Assembly (NCBI GenBank): GCA_027314645.1
Contig: DAHVAL010000004.1
Coordinates: 52,737 to 116,736 of the forward strand
Direction: 5' to 3'
Source of the DNA: Nitrospirota bacterium
Lineage (GTDB): Bacteria; Nitrospirota; Leptospirillia; Leptospirillales; Leptospirillaceae
Length of the DNA: 64,000 bases
Positions 1-9,728 of this stretch are shown piece by piece. A program made the translations under genes and the position numbers. The notes beneath the pieces were generated by a model. It was given only the letters and a program-made list of their open reading frames with translations. It searched no databases and was not told the DNA's origin. Each line of letters opens with the position of its first letter. Position 1 is the first letter of the stretch.

Positions 1-1481
<1,481 letters not shown>

Positions 1482-1534
1482 TTACGTATGATTAAAAATA
1501 GTGTGAATCTCCCGGATCCTGTTTTTCCCGATTG

Positions 1535-1798
1535 TCAGGCGACAAACACGCCCAGGATATCTTCTTCTTTCAGAATGAGGTAATCCGTCCCATCAATGGA
1601 GATTTTCGATCCGGAATACTTGTCAAAGAGAATGGAGTCGCCCTTTTTAAGGGATTTGACATCGTCTCCGACTTCTTCCACCTTCCCTTTTTGGGGCTTT
1701 TCTTTGGCAGCGTCAGGAATATATAACCCGCCCTGAGTCTTTTCAGCCTCTTCGGCGTAGCTGACAAAAACACGATCCTTCAATGGCTTAAATTTCAT
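1535..1798 (-). CDS. groS: Co-chaperonin GroES (Hsp10)
   Basis: Lid of the GroEL chamber, 87 residues. It begins MKFKPLKDRVFV, the typical GroES start, includes the mobile-loop region around EKTQGGLYIP (residues 17-26), and ends GVFVA. An upstream in-frame ATG would add four residues (MEVC). I prefer the ATG at 1796-1798 because the sequence GGAGGT sits 7 bases ahead of it and overlaps that other ATG. It is the first gene of the groES-groEL operon; the leader contains a CIRCE operator and a sigma70-like promoter. Length and sequence are ordinary for the family. Confidence 0.97.
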   Translation of the reverse strand: MKFKPLKDRVFVSYAEEAEKTQGGLYIPDAAKEKPQKGKVEEVGDDVKSLKKGDSILFDKYSGSKISIDGTDYLILKEEDILGVFVA

Positions 1799-1834
1799 AC
1801 ATACCTCCATTAAGTTGGATGTTGAACCTGGGAT

Positions 1835-1861
1835 TTAGCACTCACACCTCATGAGTGATAG
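1835..1861. promoter_or_regulatory. CIRCE operator (HrcA binding site), imperfect right arm
   Basis: Left arm TTAGCACTC (1835-1843), nine-base spacer, right arm GAGTGATAG (1853-1861). The consensus is TTAGCACTC-N9-GAGTGCTAA, so the left arm is perfect and the right arm matches 7 of 9. It lies just downstream of the -10 box of the groES promoter, where HrcA repressor binding would block transcription. hrcA itself is not in this window. Confidence 0.9.
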
Positions 1862-1862
1862 A

Positions 1863-1891
1863 ATAATACCAAAGGATTGGAGGATTGGCAA
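1863..1891 (-). promoter_or_regulatory. Sigma70-like promoter of groES-groEL
   Basis: Read on the minus strand there is a -35 box TTGCCA (1891-1886), a 17-base spacer and a -10 box TATTAT (1868-1863). The predicted start falls inside the CIRCE element that follows directly. The arrangement promoter, CIRCE, Shine-Dalgarno, groES is the classical HrcA-controlled layout. Confidence 0.75.
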
Positions 1892-1902
1892 GCCCTTTTT
1901 TT

Positions 1903-1960
1903 AAAAAAATTAAAGAAAATAGAAGGGCCAGCGAACCCAAATTCGTGGTCACTGGCCTTC
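1903..1960 (-). terminator. Rho-independent terminator after the S41 protease gene
   Basis: On the minus strand GAAGGCCAG (from 1960) pairs with CTGGCCCTTC (ending 1922), with one bulged base, enclosing a loop of about 20 bases. The right arm is followed by a T-rich run (complement of the A-rich 1903-1921). It sits 10 bases past the stop codon of the protease gene and separates it from the groES promoter. Confidence 0.8.
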
Positions 1961-1969
1961 AGGAAGGGA

Positions 1970-3292
1970 TCAATCAGAAATTTTTCGCTTCAGGATTCTG
2001 ATCGCAGCGGTAAGCTGGTTATCGGATTTCCCTTTTGGAAGGGGGTAAACAAGATGTTTCTGGATGTTTGCCTTGGGAATGACGACCCCGCGCACTTTGA
2101 CATCCGGATTGAGGAAGTGATGCTTCAAGTCGACCTCTCTCGGAACGGAAATTGCGCGAGACCCGTGGGGCACTATTTCTTTGATAATGACATCGGGCGT
2201 GATTCCATAATTCTGGATTGAGCGACCCGAGGGAGTGAAATATCGTGCCGTCGTGAGACGAAGCGCCGATCCATCGAAAAGGGGAAGAATGGTCTGCACC
2301 GATCCCTTTCCAAAGGTCTGAGTTCCAAGGATGGTGGCTCGATGGTAGTCCTGGAGGGCCCCGGAGACGATTTCCGCCGCAGAGGCCGTCTCCGTGTTCA
2401 CAAGCACAACGATCGGAATTTTGGGAAACGCCATCCCCCCATGCGACCGGAACGCCCTGTCCTGACGCCGCCCCTTCATTGACACGACGACCTTTTTGTC
2501 CGGAATGAAGAGAGAGGAAACATCCACAGCGCTTGTCAGCAATCCTCCCGGATTGTTGCGGAGATCAATCACAAGCCCCTTCATGCCCCGGCGATCAAGT
2601 TTTTTCAGGGTCGCATCGAGATCTCTCGCGGTATTTTCCGAAAATTCCCGGACAAGGACATATCCGATATGGTCTTTCAACATTCTGTACTTGACCGTAT
2701 GGATCTTGATCACTTCCCGAACAAGGTCAAAGTTGCGCTCCCTAAAGACCCCTTTTCGGAAGATCGTCAGAATAACATGCGTGCCCGGGCGGCCTCTCAT
2801 CGTTCTGACGGCCTTTGCGAGGCCCAGAGACGTGGTGCTCACGCCGTTGACCCGAATGATTTCATCCCCGGATTTGATTCCTGCCCGAAATGCGGGCGAG
2901 TCATCGATCGGAGCCTGGACAATAATGCGATTCCCCTGGGTGGTGATTTTGATCCCCACTCCTCCGAATCGCCCTTGGGTGTTGATTTCAAGGTCGTGGT
3001 ATTCTTGCGGAGACATGTACTCGGAGTGGGGGTCCAGGGAGGCAACCATGCCCCGTATGGCGCTGTCAAGGACGGGCTGTGCGGGGATCGTGTCGACATA
3101 ATCATTTTGAATCAGGGCGTACACCATGGAGAAAATCTTGAGGCTCTTGTCCGTTCCGCCATCTGCCAGCACCGCATGGCCCACCCCGCCGACCAAGATG
3201 CCGACGACCAAGACAAGAACAATGTTTCCTGTTTTCATGATCCATTTCCAAAGTGAACGGTTAGATCCATTTCCAAAGTCATTGAGACGCAT
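1970..3292 (-). CDS. Carboxy-terminal processing protease, S41 family
   Basis: Membrane-anchored periplasmic serine protease (CtpA/Prc type), about 440 residues from the ATG at 3292. A short N-terminal segment is followed by a membrane anchor (NIVLVLVVGILVGGVGHAVL, about residues 23-42). A PDZ domain (about 105-190) begins at GGVGIKIT. The protease core carries the catalytic serine in TASAAEIV (about S304) and lysine in FGKGSVQ (about K329), so the enzyme looks active. It lies 140 bases downstream of an EnvC-like gene, a common pairing in cell-wall clusters. Start choice: GAGG 11 bases before 3292 is fair; an ATG at 3238, right at the membrane anchor, is possible. A 16-base direct repeat spans this N-terminal region. 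Confidence 0.93.
   Translation of the reverse strand: MRLNDFGNGSNRSLWKWIMKTGNIVLVLVVGILVGGVGHAVLADGGTDKSLKIFSMVYALIQNDYVDTIPAQPVLDSAIRGMVASLDPHSEYMSPQEYHDLEINTQGRFGGVGIKITTQGNRIIVQAPIDDSPAFRAGIKSGDEIIRVNGVSTTSLGLAKAVRTMRGRPGTHVILTIFRKGVFRERNFDLVREVIKIHTVKYRMLKDHIGYVLVREFSENTARDLDATLKKLDRRGMKGLVIDLRNNPGGLLTSAVDVSSLFIPDKKVVVSMKGRRQDRAFRSHGGMAFPKIPIVVLVNTETASAAEIVSGALQDYHRATILGTQTFGKGSVQTILPLFDGSALRLTTARYFTPSGRSIQNYGITPDVIIKEIVPHGSRAISVPREVDLKHHFLNPDVKVRGVVIPKANIQKHLVYPLPKGKSDNQLTAAIRILKRKISD
3239..3279. repeat. 16-base direct repeat, period 25
   Basis: The 16-base unit GATCCATTTCCAAAGT occurs at 3239-3254 and again at 3264-3279. It lies in the first codons of the S41 protease frame and just upstream of the alternative ATG at 3238. 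The period of 25 is not a multiple of three, so the two copies are read in different frames, which suggests a recent tandem duplication near the start. Confidence 0.85.
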
Positions 3293-3432
3293 AAACTCTT
3301 TTTCCTCACAATCACCCGATCTCCGATGACCGGAAGATCGGACCGCTTTCAAAATTGATGTTTTCCAGAGATCATTGTCTCAGATTATCACGCATTGTTA
3401 GCCTTTACAACAGAGTTCCCGGCGGATTTAAA

Positions 3433-4665
3433 TCACTCCTGGTGTCCTTGACGAAGAAAGCGCATTGGACTTAGCGGCTTTCCTCTTCGAGTCACCCCAA
3501 AAAACAGCGTCGATTTTCCTTGGGTCCCCCCCCTCCCAACCGTTCCAATGATCTCACCAATGGCAACCCTTTGCCCCTCGCGGGCAAAAATATGGTTCAG
3601 ATGACCGTAAAGGGTATAGAGATGCTTCCCGTGAGAAAGAATCACAAGACGCCCATAGCCGGAATAAGACTTGGCAAAAAGGACCTTTCCCGTCCAAGCC
3701 GCACGAACTTTCGATCCCACGGGGGCGGCTATATCGATCCCGTCATGAAACGGTCCGTATTTCTCGACGATCATTCCGGCGACCGGCCAACGAAAGACTG
3801 TTTTTCCAAGGATCGGGGGATTGCGGTAGATTTCTTTCAGATGTTTTTTTTCCCTCAGGCGCTCAAGCCGCAAGATCAAACCCATCAGTTCCCGGCGACG
3901 CTTCAAGATCGTCTGATTGTCCTGAGAAATGGACTCTTCCCTCTTTTTCAATCGGACAATTTCGGCTTGGATTCCGACCATCTTCTTCTTCAGTCGGGTC
4001 TCTTCCGCTTCCCGCTGCCTCAGAAGGTTTTTTTCATGGTTTTGAATCGATTGCAGCTGATCTCGGCTGACCTTTAGACGGTCCTGCTTGTGTTTGTATT
4101 GACGGAGCAAGGAGTCCAAATGATGGGTTTGGTCGGACAGGACGGAGGTGCGCAGAATCGCATCGGCCTGAATATCCGTTCCGTCAAGGTTCGCCAGGGC
4201 CTGCTCCGCCTTGCGCAAGAGCAGGCGGGACTCGAGAGCACCCTTTTGCAAAATGTCCGCGCTGACGACCACGTCGAGATGTGCGAGCGCATTTTCCAGC
4301 CTTTTGATTGCCCGTCTGTCCTGGATCTCGCGGATCTGAAGTCGTGACACCTGAAGGTGGAAGGAGGCCAATTGAACTCGCAGCTTAAGAATTCTGACCT
4401 TCAAATTCAATCGCCGCCCCTGATAGCGCTTCAATTCCAGACGGTTTTTTGAAAGGCGGCGTTTCAGTTCCGCGAGTTCGTGCTCGCGCACTGAGAGTTT
4501 TTTTTCGATGGCGCGAATGGAAGGCTCCTGATCGGAGGTGGCCTTGCAAGGAACGTTTAAAGCCAACACCAAAAACACTGCGGCAAAAATATACGCCACA
4601 CGTTTTAGGGGTCGGAGGGTCTCGGAGGCGGGGGAAGGGACAATATCACCAGGGTGATCATTCAC
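3433..4665 (-). CDS. EnvC-like murein hydrolase activator, coiled coil plus degenerate M23 domain
   Basis: About 410 residues. A signal segment (RVAYIFAAVFLVLALNVPC, about 24-42) is followed by a long Lys/Arg/Glu/Leu-rich coiled coil (about 50-290) and a C-terminal LytM/M23 domain. The domain keeps the HxxxD zinc motif (HDGID), but the second histidine cluster, normally HLHF, reads TLFFG. Loss of zinc ligands is typical of EnvC/NlpD-type activators that switch on amidases rather than cut peptidoglycan themselves. The GTG start at 4665 overlaps the ftsX stop (GTGA), which fits the known FtsEX-EnvC partnership. The frame stays open upstream to 4854, but that part lies inside ftsX. Confidence 0.85.
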   Translation of the reverse strand: MNDHPGDIVPSPASETLRPLKRVAYIFAAVFLVLALNVPCKATSDQEPSIRAIEKKLSVREHELAELKRRLSKNRLELKRYQGRRLNLKVRILKLRVQLASFHLQVSRLQIREIQDRRAIKRLENALAHLDVVVSADILQKGALESRLLLRKAEQALANLDGTDIQADAILRTSVLSDQTHHLDSLLRQYKHKQDRLKVSRDQLQSIQNHEKNLLRQREAEETRLKKKMVGIQAEIVRLKKREESISQDNQTILKRRRELMGLILRLERLREKKHLKEIYRNPPILGKTVFRWPVAGMIVEKYGPFHDGIDIAAPVGSKVRAAWTGKVLFAKSYSGYGRLVILSHGKHLYTLYGHLNHIFAREGQRVAIGEIIGTVGRGGTQGKSTLFFGVTRRGKPLSPMRFLRQGHQE

Positions 4666-5672
4666 GGAAGGGGCGAACCTTCTTTTCGGGTTGGAAAGGG
4701 GAGGAGAAGGTAGAGGATTCCCCCCAGCCATCCCACCAGTCCGCACGCCAGGATAAACGCGATCCACAAAGGATCCAAGTATGTCGTTGCCCCGATGAAT
4801 CCTGGACGAAATGGATTGTCCATTCCTGGATAAAGAAAAGTTCGGAGGATCCATGCCACGAACACCGCCACGCCTCCAGAAATAAACCCGCAGAATCCGG
4901 AGGCGAAAATGCGAACAATGCCTGAAGGCCCCGGGATTGGAGGCGGAAGACTTGGAAATTCGACCTGTTCGTCCGGGATCGATTCACGTTGAAAAAGCGG
5001 GCTCCGACGCTCGGAGGAGGATCGTCCTCCTGTGGAATGGGGCGAAAATAAGTGGCTCCATAAAGAATTCCCCCACGACGCCCAATACAGTCCGAGTCCA
5101 AGACAAAGGGCCCCGACGAGAATCTCGAGGGCCTTCTTCATCCCTTCCGAGATGCCGGCCAATAGATCGACCCGGGCCACCCATTGGGGATTGTAGACGA
5201 TCTCTTTAATCGAGGTGTCGTTTTTGACGATCTGCTGGATTGAACGGATCTGGTCTCCCAACGTCACAACCTGGCCGTGGGGCCCCTGGCCGAGCGACAC
5301 GGCGACGGAGAGGATCCTTTTGCTGTTCCTTTGCTCCGTTGGGCTTTTCGCATCCTGGGGATGAAACGAGGTGACAGTCCCGCTTCCAGATACCTTTTCC
5401 ATCGTCTTCACAAGCCCTTGAATTTCTGAGGGGGACGGGGGGGTGTCAAAGATGAGGAGCAAGTGCGCCGAAGAGGCCGCTTGAGTCCTCATGGAGTCCA
5501 GGCTCCAAAAAGAGGTCAGGGTCCAAAAAAGGAAAAGGAGGAGGAAGGAGGAGAAAAAAAGATGTGAAAAAAGGCTGAACCAAGTGCGAAACGAAAACTG
5601 GAAATCCTCGTTTGAATCAGAGTTTGGCATTCGGTCGACTCTTTCATGATGCCGGAGAAATCGAGAAAACAC
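4662..5672 (-). CDS. ftsX: FtsX-like cell-division permease subunit
   Basis: 336 residues with FtsX topology: one N-terminal membrane helix (about 30-58), a periplasmic domain of about 120 residues, then three C-terminal helices (near ALEILVGALCLGLGLYW, FASGFCGFISGGVAVFVAW and LWIAFILACGLVGWLGG). The primary sequence is divergent, so the call rests on topology plus the coupled EnvC-like gene downstream. In characterised systems FtsX transmits ATP-driven motion from FtsE to EnvC-type activators at the septum. No ftsE ATPase gene is adjacent: the upstream neighbour is rnhB, 8 bases away. GTG start at 5672; an ATG at 5630 is an alternative. The linker between helices 2 and 3 (about 215-250) is unusually long and Pro/Ser rich. 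Confidence 0.75.
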   Translation of the reverse strand: MFSRFLRHHERVDRMPNSDSNEDFQFSFRTWFSLFSHLFFSSFLLLFLFWTLTSFWSLDSMRTQAASSAHLLLIFDTPPSPSEIQGLVKTMEKVSGSGTVTSFHPQDAKSPTEQRNSKRILSVAVSLGQGPHGQVVTLGDQIRSIQQIVKNDTSIKEIVYNPQWVARVDLLAGISEGMKKALEILVGALCLGLGLYWASWGNSLWSHLFSPHSTGGRSSSERRSPLFQRESIPDEQVEFPSLPPPIPGPSGIVRIFASGFCGFISGGVAVFVAWILRTFLYPGMDNPFRPGFIGATTYLDPLWIAFILACGLVGWLGGILYLLLPFPTRKEGSPLP

Positions 5673-5680
5673 TCACACGG

Positions 5681-6289
5681 TCACTCCCCAAGCACGTTCC
5701 GGCAAAAATGGATTCGATGATGCGACGAAAGCCCATGGTTCCGAATCGCTTTCCGATGTCTTTCCGTTCCATATCCCTTGTGGTCTGCAAACCCAAAGTG
5801 GGGGAATTGCAGGTCAAGGTCCACCATATAGCGGTCTCGGGCCACCTTCGCCAATATCGAGGCCGCAGAGATGGAAAGGACAAGACGATCTCCCCCAACG
5901 ACGGCCGTTTGAGGGTAGGAAAAATCGGGAAGAGAATCCTTTCCGTCCAGAACGAACAGGGTTGAACGTTGAGCTAAGAACTCTTCCGGAAGGGCCCTCA
6001 CGGCTCTCAACATGGCCAGAAGAGAGGCGTTACGAATGTTGAGACGTTCCACTTCCTCGACCGAGGCCCACCCGAGGCCGGTATAAAGGGCGCTCCGCTT
6101 AATCCATGTCGACAGGGCCTCCCTTTTTTCTGGGGACAGGAGTTTTGAATCGGTAACGCCATATCCTGCAAATCGGCTGACCGGGGGTTCAAACACCACG
6201 CATGCGGCCGTCACCGGGCCTGCAAAAGCCCCACGCCCAACCTCGTCAAGCCCCACAACAAAGAGATCGGAGACATCCCTGCCGGTCAA
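5681..6289 (-). CDS. rnhB: Ribonuclease HII
   Basis: 202 residues. Cleaves the RNA strand of RNA/DNA hybrids and starts ribonucleotide excision from DNA. The catalytic acidic pair is in GLDEVGRG (D15, E16), with further conserved acidic residues in TDSKLL and DGKDSLP and the family stretch SAASILAKVARD near residue 142. It lies between rplS and ftsX, and rplS-rnhB is a widespread neighbourhood. The yraN gene that often follows is absent here. ATG start, normal length. Confidence 0.96.
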   Translation of the reverse strand: MTGRDVSDLFVVGLDEVGRGAFAGPVTAACVVFEPPVSRFAGYGVTDSKLLSPEKREALSTWIKRSALYTGLGWASVEEVERLNIRNASLLAMLRAVRALPEEFLAQRSTLFVLDGKDSLPDFSYPQTAVVGGDRLVLSISAASILAKVARDRYMVDLDLQFPHFGFADHKGYGTERHRKAIRNHGLSSHHRIHFCRNVLGE

Positions 6290-6347
6290 GACGCCTGCCT
6301 GATCTTCCCAGCATCCATCAGGGACGGGAAGGCTCCCGCGGATGGGA

Positions 6348-6695
6348 CTATTCCTCGCTGGTTTCCTTCAGACGCGCGGCCTTTCCTTTCTTGTCCCGCA
6401 AGAAATAAAGCTTTGCACGGCGGACTTTTCCTGCACGGACGCGGTCGATCTTAATGACTTGCGGTGAATGAACGGGGAAGGATCTTTCGACCCCGATTCC
6501 AAAGGAAATTTTGCGGACCGTAATCATTTCCCGTGTTCCTCCACCCCGGATTCCAATGACGACCCCTTCAAACACCTGAACGCGCTCTTTCTCCCCTTCC
6601 ACAACCTTAAAATGAACGCGCACCGTTTCTCCGACCGCCACCTTGGGGGCTTCATCTTTCATAAATAATTGTTCAACTTGATCAAGGACTTGCAT
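6348..6695 (-). CDS. rplS: 50S ribosomal protein L19
   Basis: 115 residues, a component of the 30S-50S interface. Recognisable segments are [35 protein letters not shown] and [12 protein letters not shown] Shine-Dalgarno GAGGTGAG precedes the ATG. It follows trmD by 41 bases in the conserved order rpsP-rimM-trmD-rplS. Confidence 0.98.
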   Translation of the reverse strand: MQVLDQVEQLFMKDEAPKVAVGETVRVHFKVVEGEKERVQVFEGVVIGIRGGGTREMITVRKISFGIGVERSFPVHSPQVIKIDRVRAGKVRRAKLYFLRDKKGKAARLKETSEE

Positions 6696-6736
6696 GTCTC
6701 ACCTCATTATTTTGCCCGTTTAAACAGACATTTTTG

Positions 6737-7462
6737 TTAACAGGAAACCTCAGTGGGGTTTCCACTCAAATCCGGCCTCACGGATTGCTGCTTTCTCCGT
6801 GAAACATCCTCCCGATAGCGACGAATCGCTTCATGGTCTCCCGAGAGAAGCACCGGCGGAACCTCATGTCCCCTGAACACCCGCGGCCGGGTATACTGGG
6901 GATAATCAAAACGGCTGTTCTCGAAGGTCTCGTTCATCGTTGCACTGTCGTTCGAAAGAACTCCCGGAACCAGCCGAACGACCGCATCCACCATCGACGC
7001 GCAGGGAAGTTCTCCTCCGGAAAGGACATAATCTCCCATGGACCATTCTTCGATAGCGTAGCAATCCAGGATTCGTTGGTCGATGCCTTCGTAATGTCCG
7101 CACAGGAACAGCAACGGCCGTTCTTCATCGGCCCATGTCCGGGCAATCTTCTGGTGAAAAACCCGCCCTTGGGGAGAGGGATAAATCAATCGGGGGCCTA
7201 TCTTCCCATGTCCCGCCAGATCATTCATGGAACGATCCAGCGCCTCTGAGATGGGCTCGGGTTTCATGATCATCCCCCCTCCCCCTCCAAAAGGATAGTC
7301 GTCGACGGAATGGTAAGACCCCGTTCCAAAGTCTCGGAGATTCCAGTAATGGAACCGGACCAGCCCTTTCGACTCAGCCCGTCCCAAAATACTGGTTTCA
7401 AAAATGGTCCGAAGCATGTCGGGGAAGAGCGAGATCACCCCTATGTGCCGACAATGCTCCAT
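6737..7462 (-). CDS. trmD: tRNA (guanine-N1)-methyltransferase
   Basis: 241 residues. Methylates G37 next to the anticodon using SAM, preventing +1 frameshifting. It starts MEHCRHIGVISLFPDM, with the trefoil-knot segment YVLSGGELP near residue 130 and DYPFGGGGGMIM near residue 52. The ATG at 7462 overlaps the 3' end of rimM by 22 bases; a frame extension to 7525 lies within rimM and is not needed. A GGGGAGG site lies about 10 bases upstream. Confidence 0.97.
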   Translation of the reverse strand: MEHCRHIGVISLFPDMLRTIFETSILGRAESKGLVRFHYWNLRDFGTGSYHSVDDYPFGGGGGMIMKPEPISEALDRSMNDLAGHGKIGPRLIYPSPQGRVFHQKIARTWADEERPLLFLCGHYEGIDQRILDCYAIEEWSMGDYVLSGGELPCASMVDAVVRLVPGVLSNDSATMNETFENSRFDYPQYTRPRVFRGHEVPPVLLSGDHEAIRRYREDVSRRKQQSVRPDLSGNPTEVSC

Positions 7463-8001
7463 CGAACATGTACCTCCCCATTTTCTCGGTCCACAAGAGG
7501 AACAAGGGGTTCGACAAAAGGACAAAGAACCTCTTTCCCCTCCGCGTCAATCGCCAGAAGATCCTGTCCGGGTCGTTCGTAAAAATCAACCACCGTTCCG
7601 ATCTTCCGGTGTGACTCACAATCTCGGACCGTCATTCCGATCAGCTCCGAAATCCGAATATTTTCCGGATCTTCGGGACACCAATCGTCCACCCCTTCCC
7701 AAAAAATGTTCCAGCCGGAAATTTCCCGAAGGGTTTCCGGAGAGTCCACCCCCCTCCACTTCAGGAGAAGGGACTCGCCCTTCGGCTCAGTATCCTCCAG
7801 AATCAGTCTTCTGCGTCTTCCGGACCCCGGAGTCGCCGGAGCAACCCAGAAGGGCTTCCCGTGATCCCCTCCAAATCTGGCCGGGTTCTCAGAGAATATC
7901 ACGACCCTCCCGTAACCACGAACGCCAAAGGGCCGTCCCATTCGTCCTACAAGCAACAGATTTTCAGGACCACGGGGATCCTTATCGGACATTTCGTTCA
8001 T
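7441..8001 (-). CDS. rimM: 16S rRNA processing protein RimM
   Basis: About 186 residues. A 30S assembly factor that binds S19 and helps mature the 3' domain. The N-terminal domain begins VGRMGRPFGVRGYGRV, followed by a PRC-barrel C-terminal domain (from about residue 105, RISELIGMTV) that ends with LVPLVDRENGEV. The start is uncertain: a TTG at 8022, the ATG at 8001 (GGAGG 14 bases upstream) or an ATG at 7992. It belongs to the rpsP-rimM-trmD-rplS operon. The KH-domain gene (khpA) that often sits between rpsP and rimM is missing; about 90 bases separate them. Confidence 0.93.
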   Translation of the reverse strand: MNEMSDKDPRGPENLLLVGRMGRPFGVRGYGRVVIFSENPARFGGDHGKPFWVAPATPGSGRRRRLILEDTEPKGESLLLKWRGVDSPETLREISGWNIFWEGVDDWCPEDPENIRISELIGMTVRDCESHRKIGTVVDFYERPGQDLLAIDAEGKEVLCPFVEPLVPLVDRENGEVHVRWSIVGT

Positions 8002-8091
8002 CCGGCGGATTCGTTCCTCCAACGTCTGCGGACCTTCCGGCGAAGACAGAGAAGGTCTCCCATGGGCATCCCCGCTTGGAGGATACCGAAT

Positions 8092-8343
8092 TTAGGAAGC
8101 GGGGAGCGCCGATTTCTTGATCAGTCTCGCCACCGTATCGCTTGGAACCGCTCCCTTGGCGATCCAGGAATCAATCTTTTCAAGATTGATCTTAAGGTCG
8201 TGTCCTTCCTTTTGCTTCGGCGCATACGTTCCGAGAATTTCAATGAACCTTCCATCACGCCGGCATCTCGAATCCGCGACAACGATTCTGTATACCGGTA
8301 ATTTTTTCCTTCCACTTCTTGATAATCGAATGTGAACTGCCAC
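8092..8343 (-). CDS. rpsP: 30S ribosomal protein S16
   Basis: 83 residues starting AVHIRLSRSGRKK, followed by PVYRIVVADSRCRRDGRF and GTYAPK. The GTG start at 8341-8343 is preceded by GGAGG at a 4-base spacing. First ribosomal gene of the downstream cluster; ffh lies 45 bases upstream, a conserved ffh-rpsP pairing. Confidence 0.98.
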   Translation of the reverse strand: MAVHIRLSRSGRKKLPVYRIVVADSRCRRDGRFIEILGTYAPKQKEGHDLKINLEKIDSWIAKGAVPSDTVARLIKKSALPAS

Positions 8344-8388
8344 TTGGCCTCCTTGTCCGGAATTTCGTTTTTTTGATCGTGAGACGTT

Positions 8389-9723
8389 CTAAAATGGAAA
8401 CATCGATCGCAGCGACCGAGTCCCTTTCGATTTCAGCGCTGTGCGCATCATGCGACGGGCTTGGTCAAACTGTTTCAGCAATTGGTTGACCTGCTGGACA
8501 CTGGTTCCCGATCCGGTGGCGATCCGCTTTCTCCGACTGCCATCGATTTTATCGGGATGGTCCCGTTCCTCATTGGTCATCGAGAAGATGATCGCTTCGG
8601 TCCGCTTCAGTTCTTTTTCGACCAACTGCATATCGACCTTGGATTTAAGCGATGTCCCCCCTGGGAGCATGCCCATAAGGTCTTCGAGTCCTCCAAGCTT
8701 CTTCATGCCCTGAATTTGTTCAAGAAAGTCACTCAGGGTCATCTGATTCGTCCCCATTTTACGGACCAGCTTTTCGGCCTGATCCTGGGAGACGACATTG
8801 CTGGTTTTTTCTATGAGGGTTTCAATATCCCCCATTCCGATAATCCGTGAAGCCATCCGTTCCGGAATAAACGGTTCCAAACGGTCGAGCTTTTCTCCGG
8901 AGCCGACAAACTTGATCGGCTTCTTTATCACACTTCGGATGGATAGAACGGCCCCACCCCGCGTGTCACCGTCAAGCTTCGTAAAAATGACGCCGTCCAC
9001 CCCAATCGACTGATCAAATCCCCTGGACACATTGACGGCTTCCTGGCCTTGCATCGCATCGACGACGAGGAGACATTCCTTTGGATTATACAGAGATTTC
9101 AGGTTCTTCAGTTCGATCATCAACTCTTCGTCGATCGAGAGACGGCCCGCCGTATCCACGATCACGATTTCATACATCCCTTCGAGGATGCGCTTACGGA
9201 CCGAAGCCACCATGTCCTGGGGACGGGTCACGCCTTCGGAGGGAAGGACGACCGGAACACCGATCTGCTCACCCAAAATCCGCAATTGGTCCACCGCGGC
9301 CAAGCGGGCCAAATCGCTCGCCACCAAGAGAACACGCCGTCCCTGCGTCTTGAAGTGAAGCGCGATCTTGGCACTGGTCGTGGTCTTTCCCGATCCCTGG
9401 AGTCCCATCATGAACACAATCGTCGGGGGCTTGGAGGCAAGGGCGATGTTGGCCCGATGATCCCCCAAGATATGAACGATTTCTTTGTAGACTTCGGTAA
9501 TGATCTGCTGGGCAGGGGTCAAGCCGGCCTTCACAGCTTGACCGACCAGACGTGCCCGCAGAGCTTCGGTGAATTCTTTGACCACCGCCAAGCTGACATC
9601 GGCCTCAAGCAGAGCGACACGCAACTCCCGGAGCGTGTCTTCTACGGCCGACTCCGAAAGGCCCCCTTTGCCTGTCAGTTTATGAAAAATTCCTTCAAGA
9701 CGGCCGGTCAAACTTTCGAACAT
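8389..9723 (-). CDS. ffh: Signal recognition particle protein Ffh (SRP54)
   Basis: 444 residues. GTPase that binds signal peptides and 4.5S RNA and delivers ribosomes to FtsY. An N domain (1-90) is followed by the G domain with P-loop GLQGSGKTTT (about residue 107), DTAGR, and TKLDGDTRGG (about 246). The methionine-rich M domain (about 300-444) carries the RNA-binding region ending RRMMRTALKSKG. The receptor ftsY is also in this window at 59.3 kb. Located upstream of rpsP. No SRP RNA gene was recognised nearby. Confidence 0.98.
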   Translation of the reverse strand: MFESLTGRLEGIFHKLTGKGGLSESAVEDTLRELRVALLEADVSLAVVKEFTEALRARLVGQAVKAGLTPAQQIITEVYKEIVHILGDHRANIALASKPPTIVFMMGLQGSGKTTTSAKIALHFKTQGRRVLLVASDLARLAAVDQLRILGEQIGVPVVLPSEGVTRPQDMVASVRKRILEGMYEIVIVDTAGRLSIDEELMIELKNLKSLYNPKECLLVVDAMQGQEAVNVSRGFDQSIGVDGVIFTKLDGDTRGGAVLSIRSVIKKPIKFVGSGEKLDRLEPFIPERMASRIIGMGDIETLIEKTSNVVSQDQAEKLVRKMGTNQMTLSDFLEQIQGMKKLGGLEDLMGMLPGGTSLKSKVDMQLVEKELKRTEAIIFSMTNEERDHPDKIDGSRRKRIATGSGTSVQQVNQLLKQFDQARRMMRTALKSKGTRSLRSMFPF

Positions 9724-9728
9724 CGAAA

